A stretch of 64,000 nt of DNA, from positions 1 to 64,000 of the forward strand of contig DASXMJ010000191.1 in the NCBI GenBank assembly GCA_036495685.1, written 5' to 3'. Made by a program: the position numbers and the translations under genes. Positions 52,270-62,889 of this stretch are shown here, piece by piece (within the stretch, counting starts at the first letter, position 1; every line of letters begins with the position of its first letter). The DNA comes from Candidatus Binataceae bacterium. GTDB lineage: Bacteria > Desulfobacterota > Binatia > Binatales > Binataceae. Below the pieces are notes generated by a model. That model worked only from the letters and a program-made list of their open reading frames with translations, was not told where the DNA came from and did not search any database.

Positions 52270-54120
52270 ATGCGCCGCCAGGACATCCGCAATTTGGCGA
52301 TCGTTGCCCACGTCGACCACGGCAAGACCACCCTGGTCGACGCGATGCTTCAACAGTCGGGAGTATTTCGCGCCAACGAGAACGTGCAGGAACGGGTGAT
52401 GGATTCGTTTGCGCTCGAACGCGAGCGTGGCATCACCATCATGGCGAAAAACACTTCGATCACCTGGGGTGAAACGCGAATCAACATCGTCGACACTCCC
52501 GGGCATTCCGATTTTGGCGGTGAAGTGGAGCGCACCATCTCGATGGTCGACGGCATTCTTCTGCTGGTCGACGCTTGCGAGGGCCCGCTGCCGCAAACCC
52601 GCTTCGTGCTGAAAAAGGCGCTCGAGGCAGGACTGCCCGCGATCGTCTGCATCAACAAGATCGACCGGTCCGACGCGCGCACGCCGGAGGTGTTGGATGA
52701 GATCTACGACCTGTTCATCGACCTCGAAGCGCGCGAAGACCAGCTCGATTTCCCGGTCTTCTATACCAACGCCCGGGCCGGGACGGCGACCGCGAAGCGC
52801 GACGTCTCGGGCACCGATCTCGCGCCGCTCTTCGATGCGATTGTGGCGCATCTACCCGGTCCGGAGGTGCAGACCGGTGGGGTCGTGCAGTTTCAAGCCA
52901 ACAACCTCGACTACGATGACTACGTCGGACGATTGGCAATCGGACGACTGATCGGTGGTTCTCTCGTCGCGGGCGGCACCTATTCCCTGTGCCGTCTCGA
53001 TGACTCGCGCGTGACCGTGAAGGTAAGCCGGTTGTATTGCTGGCGCGGGCTCAAGCGTATAGAGGTGCCGCGCTCGGACGCAGGCGATATCGTCATCGTA
53101 GCCGGGGTGGAGGACATGGCGATCGGTGAGACGATATCGGATTTAGAAAACCCGCAGCCGCTGCCGCGGATTCGCATCGATGAGCCGACCGTCGCGATAA
53201 CGTTTTCGGTAAACAACTCGCCATGGGCGGGACGCGAGGGCGACTACGTCACCTCCCGCAAGCTAGGCGAACGCCTCGAGCTCGAGGCGCGTCGCAACGT
53301 CAGTGTCAAAATTGATCAATTGACTCCGGACTCCTGGCGCATGCTGGGTCGCGGCGAATTGCAGCTCGCGGTAATCGTGGAAACCATGCGCCGCGAGGGT
53401 TACGAGTTGCAGGTATCTCGCCCCACCGTGGTCACCCGGGAAGTCGGCGGCGAGAAGCATGAACCGATGGAGCTGCTGGTTGTGGATATCCCCGAAGAGC
53501 ACATCGGGACTGTCACCCAAATGCTCTCCACGCGCAAAGCCAAAATGCGCACCATGGTGACCCACGCAGGGGGTCGTGCGCGGCTTGAGTATGATATTCC
53601 GGCGCGCGGCCTGATCGGGTTTCGCGGCCGCTTCTTGGAGAGCACACGTGGTAGCGGCGTGATGCATTCGATCTTTAACGGCTACGGCCCGTGGTGCGGA
53701 ACCATCATGTCGCGCGCGAACGGTGCGATGGTCTCCGATCGAGAGGGAGTTGCGACCCCATACGCCATCTTCCATCTGCAAGAACGAGGCCGCTTCTTTG
53801 TCGCGCCCGGCCAGCCAGTCTACGAAGGCATGATTGTCGGCGAATACTCGCGAGAGATAAATCTGCCGGTCAACGTCTGCCGGGAAAAGAAACTCAGCAA
53901 CATGCGGGCCGTAGGCCACGACGAGGCTGTTCGCGTCAGCCCCCCTCGCGTCATGAGCCTAGATCTGGCTTTGGAATGGATCGACGAGGAGGAGTTAGTC
54001 GAGGTCACGCCCAAGTCGGTCCGTATGAGGAACCGGGTGCTTAAGACCGCCCTACGCAACAAACATCGCGTGGGCTTTGCTGAGTCAGCGGCCGTGGAAA
54101 TGGCCGAGAGTAACTCCTGA
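52270..54120 (+). CDS. typA: Ribosome-associated translational GTPase TypA/BipA
   Basis: 616 residues from ATG 52270; the frame is open to GTG 52246 but adds nothing typical. G-domain: [52 protein letters not shown]-like domains III and V follow, then the TypA-specific C-terminal domain ([29 protein letters not shown]-type end). It acts in ribosome assembly and stress translation. Opens the dense housekeeping run. Confidence 0.96.
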   Translation: MRRQDIRNLAIVAHVDHGKTTLVDAMLQQSGVFRANENVQERVMDSFALERERGITIMAKNTSITWGETRINIVDTPGHSDFGGEVERTISMVDGILLLVDACEGPLPQTRFVLKKALEAGLPAIVCINKIDRSDARTPEVLDEIYDLFIDLEAREDQLDFPVFYTNARAGTATAKRDVSGTDLAPLFDAIVAHLPGPEVQTGGVVQFQANNLDYDDYVGRLAIGRLIGGSLVAGGTYSLCRLDDSRVTVKVSRLYCWRGLKRIEVPRSDAGDIVIVAGVEDMAIGETISDLENPQPLPRIRIDEPTVAITFSVNNSPWAGREGDYVTSRKLGERLELEARRNVSVKIDQLTPDSWRMLGRGELQLAVIVETMRREGYELQVSRPTVVTREVGGEKHEPMELLVVDIPEEHIGTVTQMLSTRKAKMRTMVTHAGGRARLEYDIPARGLIGFRGRFLESTRGSGVMHSIFNGYGPWCGTIMSRANGAMVSDREGVATPYAIFHLQERGRFFVAPGQPVYEGMIVGEYSREINLPVNVCREKKLSNMRAVGHDEAVRVSPPRVMSLDLALEWIDEEELVEVTPKSVRMRNRVLKTALRNKHRVGFAESAAVEMAESNS

Positions 54121-54164
54121 CCTCAGGCCTGGCCTGCGCCTGCGCGAACCTGCGCGGTCAGAAA

Positions 54165-57100
54165 ATGAAAATCCTGCGGCTCGCCGCCATCCTCCTGCTG
54201 GTTTTGGTCACGCTGCTAAGCGGCGCGGTGCTCGCGTTGCTCGCCAATAAGGACCGGCTCATCCAGGCAGTCCTGCGGGGCGTTGAGGAGCGTACCGGCT
54301 ACCGAATCACGACGGGCCCCACGCATATCCGGGTAAGCGGCCATCTGATTCTCGAATTCGACCATCCCCAGATCTCCCGCGAAGGGCGCAAAATTCTGAA
54401 GATCGACACGCTGCGGGCCGTGCTCAGTTATCATTCGATACTGTTTTCCCGGGGTATGCCGCTCTACTCGCTGGTGCTGGTACGGCCCGAGATTCAACTG
54501 CCCCAAGGGGTCGCGTCCGCGGTGACTATACCGCTGCCGCGCATTGGCACCGAATTTGCCGAGACCATCATCAAGCTCTTGGACAGCTTGGAGCGCGCTG
54601 CATGGAAGATCGAAACCGTTGACGCCAGGATTTACGCCAGCGACGGCAAGGTCGTGTTTGACGAGCTCGGAATTCTCGCTTTTCGCAGGCATCGAGAGCC
54701 ACATTTGTGGCGCGCGGAATTCGGGGTTCGCTTCATGCAGCCTCCATTTGAAGGATTTCGTTCTAACGGCCGCATCAGATTCGCGGCGCGCCCCAGCTCA
54801 CAGGACGATCAGATTGCCCGCGTTTACTTCTACTTCTGGAACGATCGAACGACCGAGCTCGCGCTCAGCACCGCCCGGCTCCAGGGACGGGTTTCTGGGC
54901 GAGCTACCCTCGCCCTTGCGCACGACGGCACCGCGACCGGTTCGGTGAACCTCGCCCTGGCCGGCATGCTGCTAAAGGCCGAAGATTCATCTGCCACCGA
55001 GAAGCTCGGCGACTACACCTTCCAGGTCAAGTATTCCGAATCTGCGCAATCGATAAAAATCGTGCGCTTCAGGGTGGTGCATGATCAGGTCGCGCTGGCC
55101 TCGGGTGATGCTGAACTAAGCGGGCTGGCGGACCAGAAGCCGGTGCTCACGGTTCATCTGGGTTCCAGTGTTCCGCTCAAGATCGAAACCATTAGGTCGC
55201 AGCTGCGGTTTTTTCGCGATGTCCCGGCGAACGTGACGGACGCGCTGAAGCAGGTTCGTTCCGGACGTCTGCTGGTTTCGACCGTGTCACTGGCCACCAC
55301 CCCGCAAAAACTGTTGGAAGCTCCCGACGCTGCCATCCGCGACGGCATTGATATTTCCGCAGCGCTGGAAGATCTCAGTTTCCCCCTGCCGGAGGACCTG
55401 AAGCTCCCAGTGGTCCAGAAGTTGACCGCGCAGCTCCGCTACGCGCACAACACGATGTCCGCGACCAGGGGCTCGGCCACTCTCGACCAATCCTCGTTCA
55501 GCGAAGTCTCGGCGCGGCTCGACTTTGCAAAGAAATTCGATGCCCTCGCTTATCAGCTGTCATTCAACTTCGACGCGAACCTGGCTCAGCTATACCCCGC
55601 GGTGATGCAGGCGTTGGAGCGGCTCAAGGTCGAAGCGAGAAAAGAGGTCCAGTCCATCGCAGGACGTGTCACTATCCGGAGCTCTGCGTCCGGGTCCTTC
55701 AAGCTTGCCGCGCCGGTCCTGCCGACGGCTTACCGCGCGTCATTCGAGGCCAACCGCGCTACCCTGGTCGCGACCGGAGCACCGGGGCCGATAGAGTTCG
55801 CCTCGGGCGTAGTGACTCTGGAACCGGGAAGGCTCCGCCTGAGCAGGTTGGCTGTCAAGACCACCGGCGGCTATGGCTTGGTGGATGGTACCCTGGGGTT
55901 GGATCATTCGGGAGCCCACGTGCGCGACGTGACGGTGGAACTGCACGACATGCCGGCGGGGTTGTGGCTGGCGCTCGCGGTCGATCCGGACGCGATCAAA
56001 GTCTCTGGACCGGTGGGCGGCAAAGTCAGAATCGAGGCTGACTCTTCGCGCCCGGGAAAGCTGCTCGTAAACGGAAGACTAGTTATCAGCACTGGCTCGG
56101 TGCAATTTGGATTTCTTCGCGCGCCGATGAAAATCCAGGGCGCCACGGTCAGGTTCACGGGACGATCGCTGGCTGTCAATCTGCCGTCGTCGGTGCTGGA
56201 AGGCTCGCCGATTGATTTTCGGATGACCATTGCGGACCTGGGCAATCCGACGATGAGAATCGAAGCGAATGTCGCACGGCTGGATTTCGAAGTAATGAGG
56301 TTCATCCGCTTGCCATGGTCGCCAGCAGCCCCACCCGCCGTGTTTCCTATCCCGGTCAACGGTCATATCGAGGCGCAAGACGGCAATCTCAGCAAGCTGC
56401 AGATGTCATCGATAAAGACCGACTTCTGGCGCGTCAACGGCGACTGGAAGGTTTACAATTTCACCGCCAATGCGTTCAACGGCAGCGCCGAGCTGGAGAT
56501 AAGCGGTCGAGCCAAGGACAACTGGATTCACATCCAGGCCAAGATGAGCAACATGGATATCAGCGCGATGTTCCTACTGCCGGGAGATCGCACCGAGTCA
56601 CCGATCGTCGGCAAGACCTGGGTGGCAGCGGACCTGCGGGCGGATACCAATGGCAACTTCTTCCAGACCATGGAGGGGCGCGCCTCGTTGACCATTCGCG
56701 ATGGTGTCCTCAATCGCTTCCAGCTGCTCTCCCGACTGCTTGCTCTGATTGATCTGAAGAGTTGGCTGACCGCAAGATTTCCTGATCCAACGCTGAACGG
56801 ACTTCCGTTCGACACCATCTTCTTCGATCTCAAGGGTGATCACGGAGCTTTCTCCACCGAGAAGTTTCTGCTCCAGGGACCGGTGATGGACATCACCGCC
56901 ACCGGCGATCTCGACCTTGCGCAAAGCACGATGGACATGAAGGTGGCCGCGTTTCCTCTCAGCACTTTCAATTGGGCGCTGAAGATGATTCCGATCATCG
57001 GCACCAACATGGCTGATTCGGCAGGTACCGTGGTGGCCGCATACGTTCATGCGTACGGCCCGGTCAGCGATCCGAGTGTGACCCCAATGCCGATAACCTC

Positions 57101-57170
57101 GGTCACCGAGATCATCAAAAAGATGCTGTTCCTGCCGATCAACGTGATCAAACCCAACACCGTCCAGTGA
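54165..57170 (+). CDS. AsmA/YhdP-like large membrane-anchored periplasmic protein
   Basis: 1001 residues. One N-terminal membrane helix (about 4-25), then long beta-rich periplasmic repeats (GYRITTGPTHIRVSGHLIL and others) typical of AsmA-like/TamB/YhdP bridge proteins, and the AsmA C-terminal region (RASLTIRDGVLNRFQLLSRL, GPVMDITATGDLDLAQ). Such proteins carry phospholipid between inner and outer membrane. The stop TGA overlaps the next start (GTGA). Confidence 0.88.
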   Translation: MKILRLAAILLLVLVTLLSGAVLALLANKDRLIQAVLRGVEERTGYRITTGPTHIRVSGHLILEFDHPQISREGRKILKIDTLRAVLSYHSILFSRGMPLYSLVLVRPEIQLPQGVASAVTIPLPRIGTEFAETIIKLLDSLERAAWKIETVDARIYASDGKVVFDELGILAFRRHREPHLWRAEFGVRFMQPPFEGFRSNGRIRFAARPSSQDDQIARVYFYFWNDRTTELALSTARLQGRVSGRATLALAHDGTATGSVNLALAGMLLKAEDSSATEKLGDYTFQVKYSESAQSIKIVRFRVVHDQVALASGDAELSGLADQKPVLTVHLGSSVPLKIETIRSQLRFFRDVPANVTDALKQVRSGRLLVSTVSLATTPQKLLEAPDAAIRDGIDISAALEDLSFPLPEDLKLPVVQKLTAQLRYAHNTMSATRGSATLDQSSFSEVSARLDFAKKFDALAYQLSFNFDANLAQLYPAVMQALERLKVEARKEVQSIAGRVTIRSSASGSFKLAAPVLPTAYRASFEANRATLVATGAPGPIEFASGVVTLEPGRLRLSRLAVKTTGGYGLVDGTLGLDHSGAHVRDVTVELHDMPAGLWLALAVDPDAIKVSGPVGGKVRIEADSSRPGKLLVNGRLVISTGSVQFGFLRAPMKIQGATVRFTGRSLAVNLPSSVLEGSPIDFRMTIADLGNPTMRIEANVARLDFEVMRFIRLPWSPAAPPAVFPIPVNGHIEAQDGNLSKLQMSSIKTDFWRVNGDWKVYNFTANAFNGSAELEISGRAKDNWIHIQAKMSNMDISAMFLLPGDRTESPIVGKTWVAADLRADTNGNFFQTMEGRASLTIRDGVLNRFQLLSRLLALIDLKSWLTARFPDPTLNGLPFDTIFFDLKGDHGAFSTEKFLLQGPVMDITATGDLDLAQSTMDMKVAAFPLSTFNWALKMIPIIGTNMADSAGTVVAAYVHAYGPVSDPSVTPMPITSVTEIIKKMLFLPINVIKPNTVQ

Positions 57171-57877
57171 CCCGGCGCCCGGCGCTGATCGTCTTCTGCC
57201 GTGAGCCACTTGCGGGCCGGACCAAAACGCGTTTGCTCTCCCATCTTCCACCGCAGGATGCAGCCGCGCTGGCCGATGCATTCATAGTCGACACGCTCGC
57301 GAAGGCTGCGAAAATGCGGCCCGCGCGACTGGTGATCGCGGGGACCTCGGAGTCTTGCGTCGCTGAGTCTCCATATTTTCGCATGCTCAAGCGCCGGTTT
57401 GATGCTGAGCTGCTAGATCAGGGAAGGGGCTCGCTCGGAGCAAGGATGGCGCGCGTGCTCGGATCCGTCGCGCGCGACCGCGGAGCCTTGCTCGTCGGTA
57501 CGGACCTGCCGTCGTTGCCGCATGCGGCCCTGTCGCGGCTGTATGCGCTGCTGCAACGGCATCCGCTGGTCCTGGGGCCGTCGCTAGACGGAGGCTACTA
57601 CGCGGTCGGAGTGCGCGGCGAAGTGCCGCCGATCTTCACGGGTATCCGGTGGGGCTCCGCGCGCGTATTTACCGAGACCGTCAAGCGTATCAAATTCGCA
57701 AAGCGGCGACTGGCGATCGGTCCGGTCTGGCACGATGTCGACCGCTGGCCTGATCTAGTACTCCTGTGCGGATATCTTCGGAGTTTTGAGGCAAGTGCAA
57801 GCCGTCCCCGCTATCATCCCTGTCCCGCGACCGCCCGCGTTCTGAAGCGTCTTGGACTGCTACCCCGGCGCCGGTAG
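57167..57877 (+). CDS. DUF2064/TIGR04282-type glycosyltransferase-like protein
   Basis: 236 residues from GTG 57167, overlapping the AsmA stop. The pattern LIVFCREPLAGRTKTRLL, VGTDLPSLPHAALSRLY, GPSLDGGYYAVGVRG and GSARVFTETVKR is that of the TIGR04282 nucleotide-diphospho-sugar transferase-like family (MobA-like fold), which includes members assigned to arsenosugar biosynthesis. Here no other sugar or arsenic gene is near except a distant ArsA-type ATPase, so the role is open. Confidence 0.85.
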   Translation: MTRRPALIVFCREPLAGRTKTRLLSHLPPQDAAALADAFIVDTLAKAAKMRPARLVIAGTSESCVAESPYFRMLKRRFDAELLDQGRGSLGARMARVLGSVARDRGALLVGTDLPSLPHAALSRLYALLQRHPLVLGPSLDGGYYAVGVRGEVPPIFTGIRWGSARVFTETVKRIKFAKRRLAIGPVWHDVDRWPDLVLLCGYLRSFEASASRPRYHPCPATARVLKRLGLLPRRR

Positions 57878-57904
57878 AGTACGCCAGAGACCGCGTTTTT
57901 ATCG

Positions 57905-58153
57905 ATGATCGAACTTACCCTTTACACGCGCCGCGACTGCGAGTTGTGCCGCGAAATGGAAGACCAATTGGAAAAGGAACTACCGCGATTTGTCGCGGAA
58001 CTCCGGCGCATCGAGATCGACGGCGACGCTGCTCTGGAAGCGAGCTACGGACAGGAAGTACCGGTGCTTTTTGTTAACGGTCGCAAGGCGTTCAAATTTC
58101 GATGCAGCACGCGCGATCTACGCAAACGTCTGTCCCGGGAGGTCTCTCGCTGA
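57905..58153 (+). CDS. Glutaredoxin-like thiol protein (CxxC)
   Basis: 82 residues. IELTLYTRRDCELCREMEDQ carries the active CELC, then the cis-Pro region EVPVLFVNGRKAF. Short DUF836/glutaredoxin-like fold that shuttles disulfides. Stop TGA overlaps the CutA start (TGATG). Confidence 0.85.
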   Translation: MIELTLYTRRDCELCREMEDQLEKELPRFVAELRRIEIDGDAALEASYGQEVPVLFVNGRKAFKFRCSTRDLRKRLSREVSR

Positions 58154-58512
58154 TGGCGCGGCGAGTGAACAACGTGCTGGTGGTGCTGGTGACGTGCGCG
58201 AACGAAGAGCAAGGCGCGTCGATTGCGCGTTCACTGGTTGGTGAGCGCCTGGCAGCTTGCGTCAACCTGGTCGGTGGCATTCGCTCCATCTATCGGTGGC
58301 GCGACAAGCTCGAAGATGATCGGGAGACTCTTCTGCTGGTCAAGACGCGAACTCAGTTGCTGGCCCGGGTGGAACGGCGAGTGCGGGAACTGCACACCTA
58401 CCAAGTTCCCGAGGTTGTGGCCCTGCCCCTGTCCGCAGGCTCCAAGCCATATTTGGATTGGCTGTTCGAGGCGACCGCGGCCCGCGGTCGCAGCAAGGCA
58501 CGGAAACCATGA
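58153..58512 (+). CDS. cutA: Divalent-cation tolerance protein CutA
   Basis: 119 residues from ATG 58153. CutA pattern: VLVVLVTCANEEQGASIARS, ERLAACVNLVGGIRSIYRW (the conserved ACVN and YRW), LLLVKTRTQLL, HTYQVPEVVALPLSAGS. A small trimeric protein linked to copper tolerance. Stop overlaps the next start (ATGA). Confidence 0.95.
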   Translation: MARRVNNVLVVLVTCANEEQGASIARSLVGERLAACVNLVGGIRSIYRWRDKLEDDRETLLLVKTRTQLLARVERRVRELHTYQVPEVVALPLSAGSKPYLDWLFEATAARGRSKARKP

Positions 58513-59555
58513 TCCGAATGGCTATTTCCGGCACCGGCGCGATCGCCGAACGCGCGCATATTCCTGCGTTGCAGAGCGTCGCCGGCATCCAGATTGTGGC
58601 CTTGCAAAGCCGGACTGCGGAGAAAGCACAACGGGTCGCAGCACGCCTGTGGCGCAGCGGGGCGACCCCTCCGGCGATCTACACGGACTTCGCGCAAATG
58701 CTAGGGCGCGAACGGCCCGATGCGGTAGGTATCTTCACCCCAAACTACCTGCACTGTGATTACGCCCTGCAGGCCTTCGCCCGCGGCGCCCACGTGCTGT
58801 GCGAGAAGCCAATGGCGCCTACCGCCCCCGCCGCGCACCGCATGGTCGATGCCGCCACACGCGCGAGCCGGGTTCTGATGGTCACGATGCAGCGGCGCTA
58901 CGGCGGATTCGAAGCGGCCGTGCAACGCGCCCTGCGCATGGGCGCGATCGGAACACCCAACTTTATTCGGGCACGGCTGTCACATGGCGGCCCTGAAGGC
59001 TGGGCTCCAGGCCAGGGATGGTTCGTAGATCCAAAACAGGCGGGGGGTGGCGCCGCTCTGGACCTTGGGGTTCACGTGGTGGACCTCGCGCTCTGGTACC
59101 TGGGTGAAATAGCGGCGGTAAGTGGATACACCGCAACGATAAGCAAGCCGATCGATGTCGACGACACGGCGGTAATGCTGCTGCGCTTCCGCAGCGGCGC
59201 ACTCGGGGTAATCGAGGCGAGCTGGGCAAGCCAGCCCGGTCTTTCCGGACTTGAGATCTACGCAAGCGCGGGGCGGGTGATAATGGGTTACCCGCGCAAC
59301 GAGCTTTCCGTAGTTCGCGCTGACGGAACCGCGGTGCCCGGTTACTCTCGCGAGGAGCTCGCTGCGCAATTCGATGCGCACGACCCGCTGGCGCCGTTTC
59401 GCGCGCTCGCGCAAAATTTCGCCGATGCGATCGACGGCCGCGCTGTACCCACCCCCAACGGGCTCGACGGGCTTCGGGCGGTTGAAGTGATCGATGCGTG
59501 TTATCGGTCGTCGCGGAGCGGACGGCACATCGACCTTCCGCTGGAAGGAACCTGA
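58509..59555 (+). CDS. Gfo/Idh/MocA-family oxidoreductase
   Basis: 348 residues from ATG 58509. Rossmann start MAISGTGAIAERAHIPALQ, then the signature HVLCEKPMAPTAPAAHRMV with the catalytic Lys of EKP, and GGGAALDLGVHVVDLALWYLG with the C-terminal (D-x-G-x-H) motif. NAD(P)-dependent oxidation or reduction of a sugar or similar; the substrate is unknown. Sits between cutA and hisC in an apparent operon. Confidence 0.92.
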   Translation: MIRMAISGTGAIAERAHIPALQSVAGIQIVALQSRTAEKAQRVAARLWRSGATPPAIYTDFAQMLGRERPDAVGIFTPNYLHCDYALQAFARGAHVLCEKPMAPTAPAAHRMVDAATRASRVLMVTMQRRYGGFEAAVQRALRMGAIGTPNFIRARLSHGGPEGWAPGQGWFVDPKQAGGGAALDLGVHVVDLALWYLGEIAAVSGYTATISKPIDVDDTAVMLLRFRSGALGVIEASWASQPGLSGLEIYASAGRVIMGYPRNELSVVRADGTAVPGYSREELAAQFDAHDPLAPFRALAQNFADAIDGRAVPTPNGLDGLRAVEVIDACYRSSRSGRHIDLPLEGT

Positions 59556-59576
59556 TCGTGCAGAGAGCCAGCTGAA

Positions 59577-60656
59577 ATGTTTCGACCGTCGATCAAGAAG
59601 ATGGACCCCTACACTCCGGGCGAGCAGCCGGGTCCCCGCGAACGCCTCATCAAGCTCAATACCAACGAGAATCCGTATCCACCGTCGCCCCGGGTCCGGC
59701 GGGCGGTCGGTCAAGCCGCCAACGCCACGCTACGGCTCTATCCGGCGCCGCGCGCCGATGAGTTCATCGCTTGCGCCGCAAAGCTCTACAAGGTGCCGAG
59801 CGAAATGATCCTAGCCGGTAACGGGTCGGACGAACTGCTGGCGATGCTCTTCCGTGCCACCCTTGACCGCGGCGATACGGTTGCCTACCCAACGCCGACC
59901 TATTCCCTGTACGACACGCTGGCCGCGGTCCAGGAAGCCAAGGTCCTGCACTTCCCCTTCGGGCGCGACTTCAGAGTCCCGATTGAGGCACTCGGCCGCG
60001 CGCGGGCCCAGCTTACCATTATCTGTAACCCCAACTCGCCCTCTGGGACCATGACCCCGGTGCGCGGATTGGCGATTCTGGCCCGAAAACTTCGTGGACG
60101 GCTGCTGGTAATCGATGAAGCGTACGTCGACTTTGCCAGCGACAACGCGCTGCGCCTCCTCAAGAATCATCGCAACGTAGTCGTACTGCGCACGCTGTCC
60201 AAGGCTTACTCGCTGGCCGGAATGCGTCTGGGACTTGCATTCGCGCACCGCGCGACCATCCAGGCGCTGCTCAAGGTGAAAGATTCCTACAATCTGGGCC
60301 GCATCGCACTGGCGGGGGGTGCGGCGGCGCTCTCCGATTCGGCTTGGATGCGGCGTAACGTGGAACGGGTGAAGAAGACTCGCGCGACAGTCGAGGTGCG
60401 ACTACGCAAGATGGGCTTCGAGGTGCCGCCGTCGGAGTCGAATTTCATATTAGCTCGAATGCCGGGCCACGACCTAAGCGGCGTGACGCGCGGACTGCGC
60501 CGTGCGGGAATTCTGGTTAGATATTTTTCGATACCTTCGCTGCGTGATGCGATGCGCATTTCGATTGGCACCCCCGCGGAGATGGCCGCCTTGCTCCGCG
60601 CGCTCGGTCCTCTGGTTCGTGCGGAATTTGGCGAGGCTTGCCGTCGGAGTGCGTGA
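59577..60656 (+). CDS. hisC: Histidinol-phosphate aminotransferase
   Basis: 359 residues. Class II aminotransferase of HisC type: KLNTNENPYPPSPRVRRAV, ILAGNGSDELLAMLFRA, NPNSPSGT, VIDEAYVDFA, and the PLP-lysine loop LRTLSKAYSLAGMRLGLAF. It transaminates imidazole-acetol phosphate in histidine biosynthesis (or aromatic acids). Stop TGA overlaps the pth start. Confidence 0.93.
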   Translation: MFRPSIKKMDPYTPGEQPGPRERLIKLNTNENPYPPSPRVRRAVGQAANATLRLYPAPRADEFIACAAKLYKVPSEMILAGNGSDELLAMLFRATLDRGDTVAYPTPTYSLYDTLAAVQEAKVLHFPFGRDFRVPIEALGRARAQLTIICNPNSPSGTMTPVRGLAILARKLRGRLLVIDEAYVDFASDNALRLLKNHRNVVVLRTLSKAYSLAGMRLGLAFAHRATIQALLKVKDSYNLGRIALAGGAAALSDSAWMRRNVERVKKTRATVEVRLRKMGFEVPPSESNFILARMPGHDLSGVTRGLRRAGILVRYFSIPSLRDAMRISIGTPAEMAALLRALGPLVRAEFGEACRRSA

Positions 60657-61315
60657 TGGGTCGGATAGCCAGTCTGTTCAGCGGCTTTCGGCGGCCGCGA
60701 AAATCGCCGCCCAGCGAACCGGAGGAAGCGCGCGCCGCGGTGTCGTGGGTGGTTGCCGGACTCGGCAATCCGGGAAAGGAATACGCCGGCTCGCGGCACA
60801 ACACCGGGTACTTGGTCCTTGATCGGATCGCACAGGCACAGCACGTTCAATTGGGTCGCCGTCGCTTTCAGGGGGCTACCGGCGAGGCGGAAATCTCGGG
60901 CCAGCGCGTGCTGCTGGTGAAGCCTGAGACCTACTACAACCGATCCGGTGACTGTATTTCGTCACTGCTTGGCTATTTCAAAGTCCCGCCCGAGCGTCTC
61001 ATCGTAGTTCACGATGAACTCGACCTTAAGCCCGGAGATATCCGGATCAAGTCAGGCGGGGGAGACGCTGGAAACAACGGGGTCCGTTCAGTAGTGGAGT
61101 CGCTCGGGACCCCCGATTTCATCCGGGTGCGGATAGGAATCGGCAAGCCGCCTCCCGGCGACGCGGACCATCGCCACATCTTGGAGCCGGTTCGTCGTGC
61201 GGGCGCGGGCGATTCCGATTCAGTCCTCGACCGCGCGGCGCAGGCGGTGGAGGCGATAGTTACGCAGGGACTCGCGCGCGCGATGGGACAGTACAATCAG
61301 CGCGCCGAACCCTAG
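60656..61315 (+). CDS. pth: Peptidyl-tRNA hydrolase
   Basis: 219 residues from ATG 60656. After a short N-terminal extension (to about residue 30) comes GLGNPGKEYAGSRHNTGYLV with the essential Asn and His, KPETYYNRSG, and VVHDELDLKPGDIRIKSGGG with the catalytic Asp. Recycles tRNA from peptidyl-tRNA. The extension of about 30 residues, rich in Arg, Pro and Ser, is unusual. Confidence 0.95.
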   Translation: MGRIASLFSGFRRPRKSPPSEPEEARAAVSWVVAGLGNPGKEYAGSRHNTGYLVLDRIAQAQHVQLGRRRFQGATGEAEISGQRVLLVKPETYYNRSGDCISSLLGYFKVPPERLIVVHDELDLKPGDIRIKSGGGDAGNNGVRSVVESLGTPDFIRVRIGIGKPPPGDADHRHILEPVRRAGAGDSDSVLDRAAQAVEAIVTQGLARAMGQYNQRAEP

Positions 61316-61393
61316 CGGAACGGCGACTGGTGAGGTGAGGACTTTCCCGGACACCCTAGGTTTCCGCTACGCTTGGGATTTGTGAGGTGAACG

Positions 61394-62596
61394 GTGAGCG
61401 CACGGGGAGAGCAGCAGGGTATGAGCGTGGAGGAAAGAGCGGCGGTGCTCGCGCGGGGCAGCGTCGAAGTCATTTCGCAGAGCGAGTTGGAGGCAAAACT
61501 GAAGCTAGGGCACCCGCTGAGAATCAAGCTGGGGATGGACCCAACCGCGCCCGACCTGCATCTTGGCCATTCGGTAGTCCTCAAAAAGCTCCGCGATTTC
61601 CAGCGCGACGGCCACACGGTCGTATTTCTGGTCGGTGACTTTACGGCAATGATCGGCGATCCGACCGGTCGCTCCGAGACCCGCAAGCCGCTGACGCGCG
61701 AGCAGATTTCCGCGAACGCTGAAACCTACCGCGGGCAGGTCTTCAAGATCCTCGATCCGAAAGGGACCGAAGTCCGCTTCAACAGCGAGTGGATGGATGC
61801 CCTGGGGGTTCGCGATCTGATCAAGATTGCGGCGCGGCTCAGCGTGGCGCGCATGCTGGAGCGCGACGATTTCGAAAAACGTATGGCGGCTGGGGACCCG
61901 CTGTTTCTCCACGAGCTGCTGTACCCGTTGATCCAAGGTTACGATTCGGTAGCTCTGGAAGCCGACGTCGAACTGGGAGGCACCGATCAAAAGTTCAATC
62001 TGCTCGTGGGCCGCGACCTGCAGCGTGCGATGGGACAGGCCCCGCAGGTCGTCATGACGATGCCCTTGCTGGAAGGACTCGACGGCACACGCAAAATGTC
62101 CAAGTCCTATGGCAACTTCGTCGGGCTTACCGACGCGCCGGAAGAGATGTACGGCAAGCTGATGTCGGTACCCGATCCGCTGATGATCAAGTATTACGAG
62201 TTGCTGACCGACCAGGCGCCCGCGGAGCTGGCGCGCATTCGCTCCGGCGCGATTCACCCGATGGAAGCGAAGAAGCGACTCGCCTCACGCATCGTCAGCG
62301 AATATTACGAGGCGCAGGCGGCGGGGGCCGCGCAACGGTACTTCGAGTCCAAGCATCAGCGCCGCGAGGTTCCCGACAACGCGCCGGTGTTCCGACTCGA
62401 ACGCGACATGTGGATCTGCGAATTGATGAAACAGATCCGCTTTGCGCCTTCCACCAACGAGGCGCGCCGCCTGATTGGGCAGGGTGCGGTGCGCGTCGAC
62501 GGCGAGGTGGTCAACGACGTCAACTTCCGGATTCTTCCCGGCACTCACAAAGTGCTCGAGGTAGGCAAACGCCGGGTAGCGCGGATCGCGAAGTAG
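61394..62596 (+). CDS. tyrS: Tyrosyl-tRNA synthetase
   Basis: 400 residues from GTG 61394 (AGGTGA upstream); a second in-frame ATG lies 13 codons on. Class I synthetase: [18 protein letters not shown] (HIGH motif), [21 protein letters not shown] (Tyr-binding), [14 protein letters not shown] (KMSKS), and a C-terminal S4 RNA-binding domain ([15 protein letters not shown]). TyrZ-like form. Convergent with the next gene. Confidence 0.96.
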   Translation: MSARGEQQGMSVEERAAVLARGSVEVISQSELEAKLKLGHPLRIKLGMDPTAPDLHLGHSVVLKKLRDFQRDGHTVVFLVGDFTAMIGDPTGRSETRKPLTREQISANAETYRGQVFKILDPKGTEVRFNSEWMDALGVRDLIKIAARLSVARMLERDDFEKRMAAGDPLFLHELLYPLIQGYDSVALEADVELGGTDQKFNLLVGRDLQRAMGQAPQVVMTMPLLEGLDGTRKMSKSYGNFVGLTDAPEEMYGKLMSVPDPLMIKYYELLTDQAPAELARIRSGAIHPMEAKKRLASRIVSEYYEAQAAGAAQRYFESKHQRREVPDNAPVFRLERDMWICELMKQIRFAPSTNEARRLIGQGAVRVDGEVVNDVNFRILPGTHKVLEVGKRRVARIAK

Positions 62597-62628
62597 CGTC
62601 GCTACCCGCGAACAGCCCGTCTGCAAAC

Positions 62629-62889
62629 CTAGGAGTCCTTTTTTTCTGCCTCGGCGACCGCCTCGCGGAGTTTTTTCATGGTGCGGTCGAGCGCCTTTAG
62701 ATAGCGTTGCTTCGTCCAGGTTTCCTTGGTGCGCATTTTGAGCCATCCCAGCTTGACTGCGTCGGGCTTGTTTCCCATTTCACCAGTCGAAACCTCGATA
62801 ACGGCGCGTTCCTCGGGACCAAGGGTAGCGAGCACTTCACGTTTGAGGCCTTGCAGGAATCCGGCTTTGAGGTCGATGTCGATCTTCAT
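62629..62889 (-). CDS. Small charged protein, unrecognised
   Basis: 86 residues from ATG 62889: MKIDIDLKAGFLQGLKREVL, then VIEVSTGEMGNKPDAVKLGW and a basic helical C-terminus (ALDRTMKKLREAVAEAEKKD). Two beta strands plus helices. Convergent with tyrS, whose 3' end is 32 bp away. No family recognised. Confidence 0.6.
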   Translation of the reverse strand: MKIDIDLKAGFLQGLKREVLATLGPEERAVIEVSTGEMGNKPDAVKLGWLKMRTKETWTKQRYLKALDRTMKKLREAVAEAEKKDS